Source of the DNA: Cognataquiflexum nitidum
GTDB taxonomy: Bacteria > Bacteroidota > Bacteroidia > Cytophagales > Cyclobacteriaceae
DNA length: 64,000 nt
Assembly: GCF_022538055.1 (NCBI RefSeq)
Contig: NZ_JAKZAM010000001.1
Span: forward strand, 1-64,000
Reading direction: 5' to 3'
Below are positions 62,468-64,000 of this stretch, one piece after another. Position 1 is the first letter of the stretch. Each line of letters opens with the position of its first letter. The translations under genes were made by a program, and so were the position numbers. The notes under the pieces are model-generated. The model saw only the letters and a program-made list of their open reading frames with translations, did no database searches and had not been told where the DNA came from.

Positions 62468-62622
62468 AATTCCTTAGAGCATATACGGTATTTTGATGTA
62501 AAGCGATTACTTAAGTTTTCGACTGATTCAGACTGAGAAAATTTGCGTTTTCCGATCAGAGAAAAAATCAAACAAAAAAGGCGGACCGCAATCCAATGAA
62601 CCCTTTTTCCTACGTTCATATT

Positions 62623-63369
62623 CTAATACCTATCCATCCATCGGTCTCCTTTTTTCCAATTGGTCATTATTCCCATTTCAGCTTGGATAAAGAAATAAGG
62701 AAAATTGTCTACCGGGGAATTATTGAAGTTTGCAAAATTTGATTCCCAAGCTGAACCTCCATTAAAAGGAATCCTATAGGCAAATTTCATTCGTAAGATT
62801 CCGGTGGATTTCTTCCAATGCTCTGCAAAAGAAAACCCAAATCCCGTCAGAAGACCTCTTGAAAAGTGTTGGAGATTCATAGAAGACCCGGGATTTTGAA
62901 GCAGACTATTGATATCGTTTCCCGGAGATTGTTTAGATGTGATCAAATTTATATTCGAAAACGACAAACCTAAAAGTGGGAAAAAAGTAAAAGACCCCTC
63001 CCTGAATAAGTGATACTGCAAGAAAACATTAAGATTCAGTAGCCGTTTTAAAATTTCAGACTCCGTCGCCTCATTGGTTTCAATTTGATTTCCCATAGAA
63101 ATATCGAATCCGGGCTCAAATTTTTTGATTCGGTAGGCCAATCCCATCCCATAATTCACGCTGCTTCTGGAAATTTGTGGGTAGCCGTTTTGCACCAGTA
63201 CAGAATTCAAATTGCTATGCGGTGAGGTCATATATGAGGGAAACATTATTGTTAGAGTCACCCCACGGTCAAAATCTGAAACATTTAGAGGTGAAGGTGA
63301 TGATTCACTCTGAGCACTTGCACAAATTGAAATTAACAAAACGATTATTGTAAGTGATACATTTTTCAT
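62623..63369 (-). CDS. Outer-membrane barrel protein, paralogue B
   Basis: A 248-residue paralogue of 61718-62467: signal to ISICASAQ, then DFDRGVTLTI, YRIKKFEPGFDIS, TSKQSPGNDINSLLQNPGSS and the shared end GIMTNWKKGDRWMDRY. The 155-nt gap to paralogue A may hold its own promoter. Function unknown. Confidence 0.7.
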   Translation of the reverse strand: MKNVSLTIIVLLISICASAQSESSPSPLNVSDFDRGVTLTIMFPSYMTSPHSNLNSVLVQNGYPQISRSSVNYGMGLAYRIKKFEPGFDISMGNQIETNEATESEILKRLLNLNVFLQYHLFREGSFTFFPLLGLSFSNINLITSKQSPGNDINSLLQNPGSSMNLQHFSRGLLTGFGFSFAEHWKKSTGILRMKFAYRIPFNGGSAWESNFANFNNSPVDNFPYFFIQAEMGIMTNWKKGDRWMDRY

Positions 63370-63653
63370 ATTACCATACTGCTTTTTTCTGCATTTTATG
63401 ACTCTTTCTCAACTGCAGCTTATGCTTGAAAAAACAATAATATTTTTGATGTTTTCATGATTTCTAAAGCAAAGGGTTGAACAATTGAAAAGCTAAAACC
63501 CTAATGTAATAAACAGGTAGTATTTTTGAAAAGTGTTAAACTAAATAATAAATTAATTTTTTTATGCTAATGATAAAAAGTTTTTATGTTTATCTAAGCC
63601 ACTGTTGTGATTATTGAAAAAGCAGAAGAAGCAATCTCCCGATCTTCCTTTCG
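63370..63653. other. AT-rich non-coding region
   Basis: No gene is supported; it holds the likely promoter of paralogue B. Confidence 0.5.
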
Positions 63654-63685
63654 AGGATTTTGGATGGGCAATGGAAATTAAGTTT
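63654..63685. repeat. 32-bp perfect direct repeat, right copy
   Basis: Identical to 61489-61520. The last two bases overlap the TAA stop of the acyltransferase gene. Confidence 0.85.
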
Positions 63686-64000
63686 ACTTCCACCTGTTGT
63701 GGCTCCAGAGATAAATTTCGGGCTGTTCGCGGATTCCTTTTTCGGTAAGGCGGATAAATTCATCAGTGATGCTGTGGGCAGCGGCCCCGGTATATGGAGG
63801 TTCACATACCAATTGATAGGAAATGGTGTATTTCCCTCTTTTAGGCCTTTTCAGATTGACAAAGAATACTGCATAGCCATATCTTTTGGCGAGTTTTTCA
63901 GGGCCTTCAAAAAAAGCCGTTTCCCTGTTCATAAAAGAGGCGCTGTACCGGATTTCGGCATTTCCGGGTCTTTGGTCAGCCGCTAGGCCAATAATCCTCG
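63684..64000 (-). CDS. LpxL/HtrB-type lipid A acyltransferase, C-terminal part (cut by the window)
   Basis: The reading frame is open to the window edge; it starts outside. The visible part reads GLAADQRPGNAEIRY, RETAFFEGPEKLAKRYGYAVF, VCEPPYTGAAAHSITDEF and ends EIYLWSHNRWK, the typical C-terminus of the LpxL/lysophospholipid acyltransferase family in Bacteroidetes. It transfers a fatty acyl chain to lipid A or a related lipid. Its stop codon touches the 32-bp repeat. Confidence 0.88.
   Translation of the reverse strand, partial: RIIGLAADQRPGNAEIRYSASFMNRETAFFEGPEKLAKRYGYAVFFVNLKRPKRGKYTISYQLVCEPPYTGAAAHSITDEFIRLTEKGIREQPEIYLWSHNRWK

Overview
The window looks like a chromosomal segment of a Bacteroidetes bacterium, most probably order Cytophagales, family Cyclobacteriaceae (Algoriphagus/Belliella type). 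This is inferred from Bacteroidetes-specific families (DUF4295, DUF4290, DUF4249, DUF5686, DUF5522, gldAFG, carboxypeptidase-regulatory-domain proteins with TonB plugs), the Bacteroidetes order rpmB-rpmG-DUF4295-ftsY, start regions without Shine-Dalgarno sequences, and several -7 boxes of the form TAnnTTTG. No rRNA, tRNA, CRISPR array or complete insertion sequence was found.

Layout. 1-4 kb: a REP-associated tyrosine transposase flanked by its paired-hairpin repeats, then a short PolIII-alpha (error-prone DnaE type) and an array of covarying hairpins. 4-13 kb: envelope proteins, a CDP-alcohol phosphatidyltransferase, an MscS channel, an ArsR-type regulator with a YjjG-type phosphatase, P5C dehydrogenase and a beta-propeller-like lipoprotein. 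12-21 kb: housekeeping genes (ftsY, DUF4295, rpmG, rpmB, ornithine aminotransferase, HAD phosphatase, hemB, GroES-like, dnaK). 21-35 kb: outer-membrane genes, namely a DUF4249/TonB receptor pair, two tandem 0.93-kDa-scale (about 920-930 residue) MG2/plug proteins with gene-conversion tracts, and a DUF5686 protein. 35-40 kb: gldA-gldF-gldG followed by dnaN. 40-48 kb: an accessory stretch with an orphan antitoxin-like protein, a TTG-started Type IIG-like restriction-methylase, a GH13 amylase lipoprotein, a zeta-toxin/small-protein pair, an M20 peptidase, and an antitoxin next to a PIN-toxin pseudogene. 48-53 kb: DinB-acetoacetate decarboxylase-SDR, and an SDR plus IlvD/Edd sugar-acid dehydratase. 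53-57 kb: two paralogous secreted proteins and a PD40 lipoprotein. 57-64 kb: murA, DUF4290, a PcrA/UvrD helicase, a pair of paralogous barrel proteins bracketed by a perfect 32-bp direct repeat, and the 3' end of an LpxL-type acyltransferase.

Functional links: P5C dehydrogenase and ornithine aminotransferase together convert ornithine to glutamate; dnaN is replication, while the short DnaE and helicase point to repair; GldA/F/G form one ABC transporter; DUF4249 and its TonB receptor are co-translated; DUF4290-murA are back to back.

The most distinctive theme is intergenic repeats: at least six unrelated repeat families, several placed exactly at gene ends (a palindrome that supplies or overlaps stop codons) or at gene starts (a 49-bp leader found at the same 6-nt distance from two unrelated start codons). 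No complete new multi-gene system is evident; the best leads are these repeats, the 32-bp-flanked barrel cassette, and the MG2/plug duplicates.
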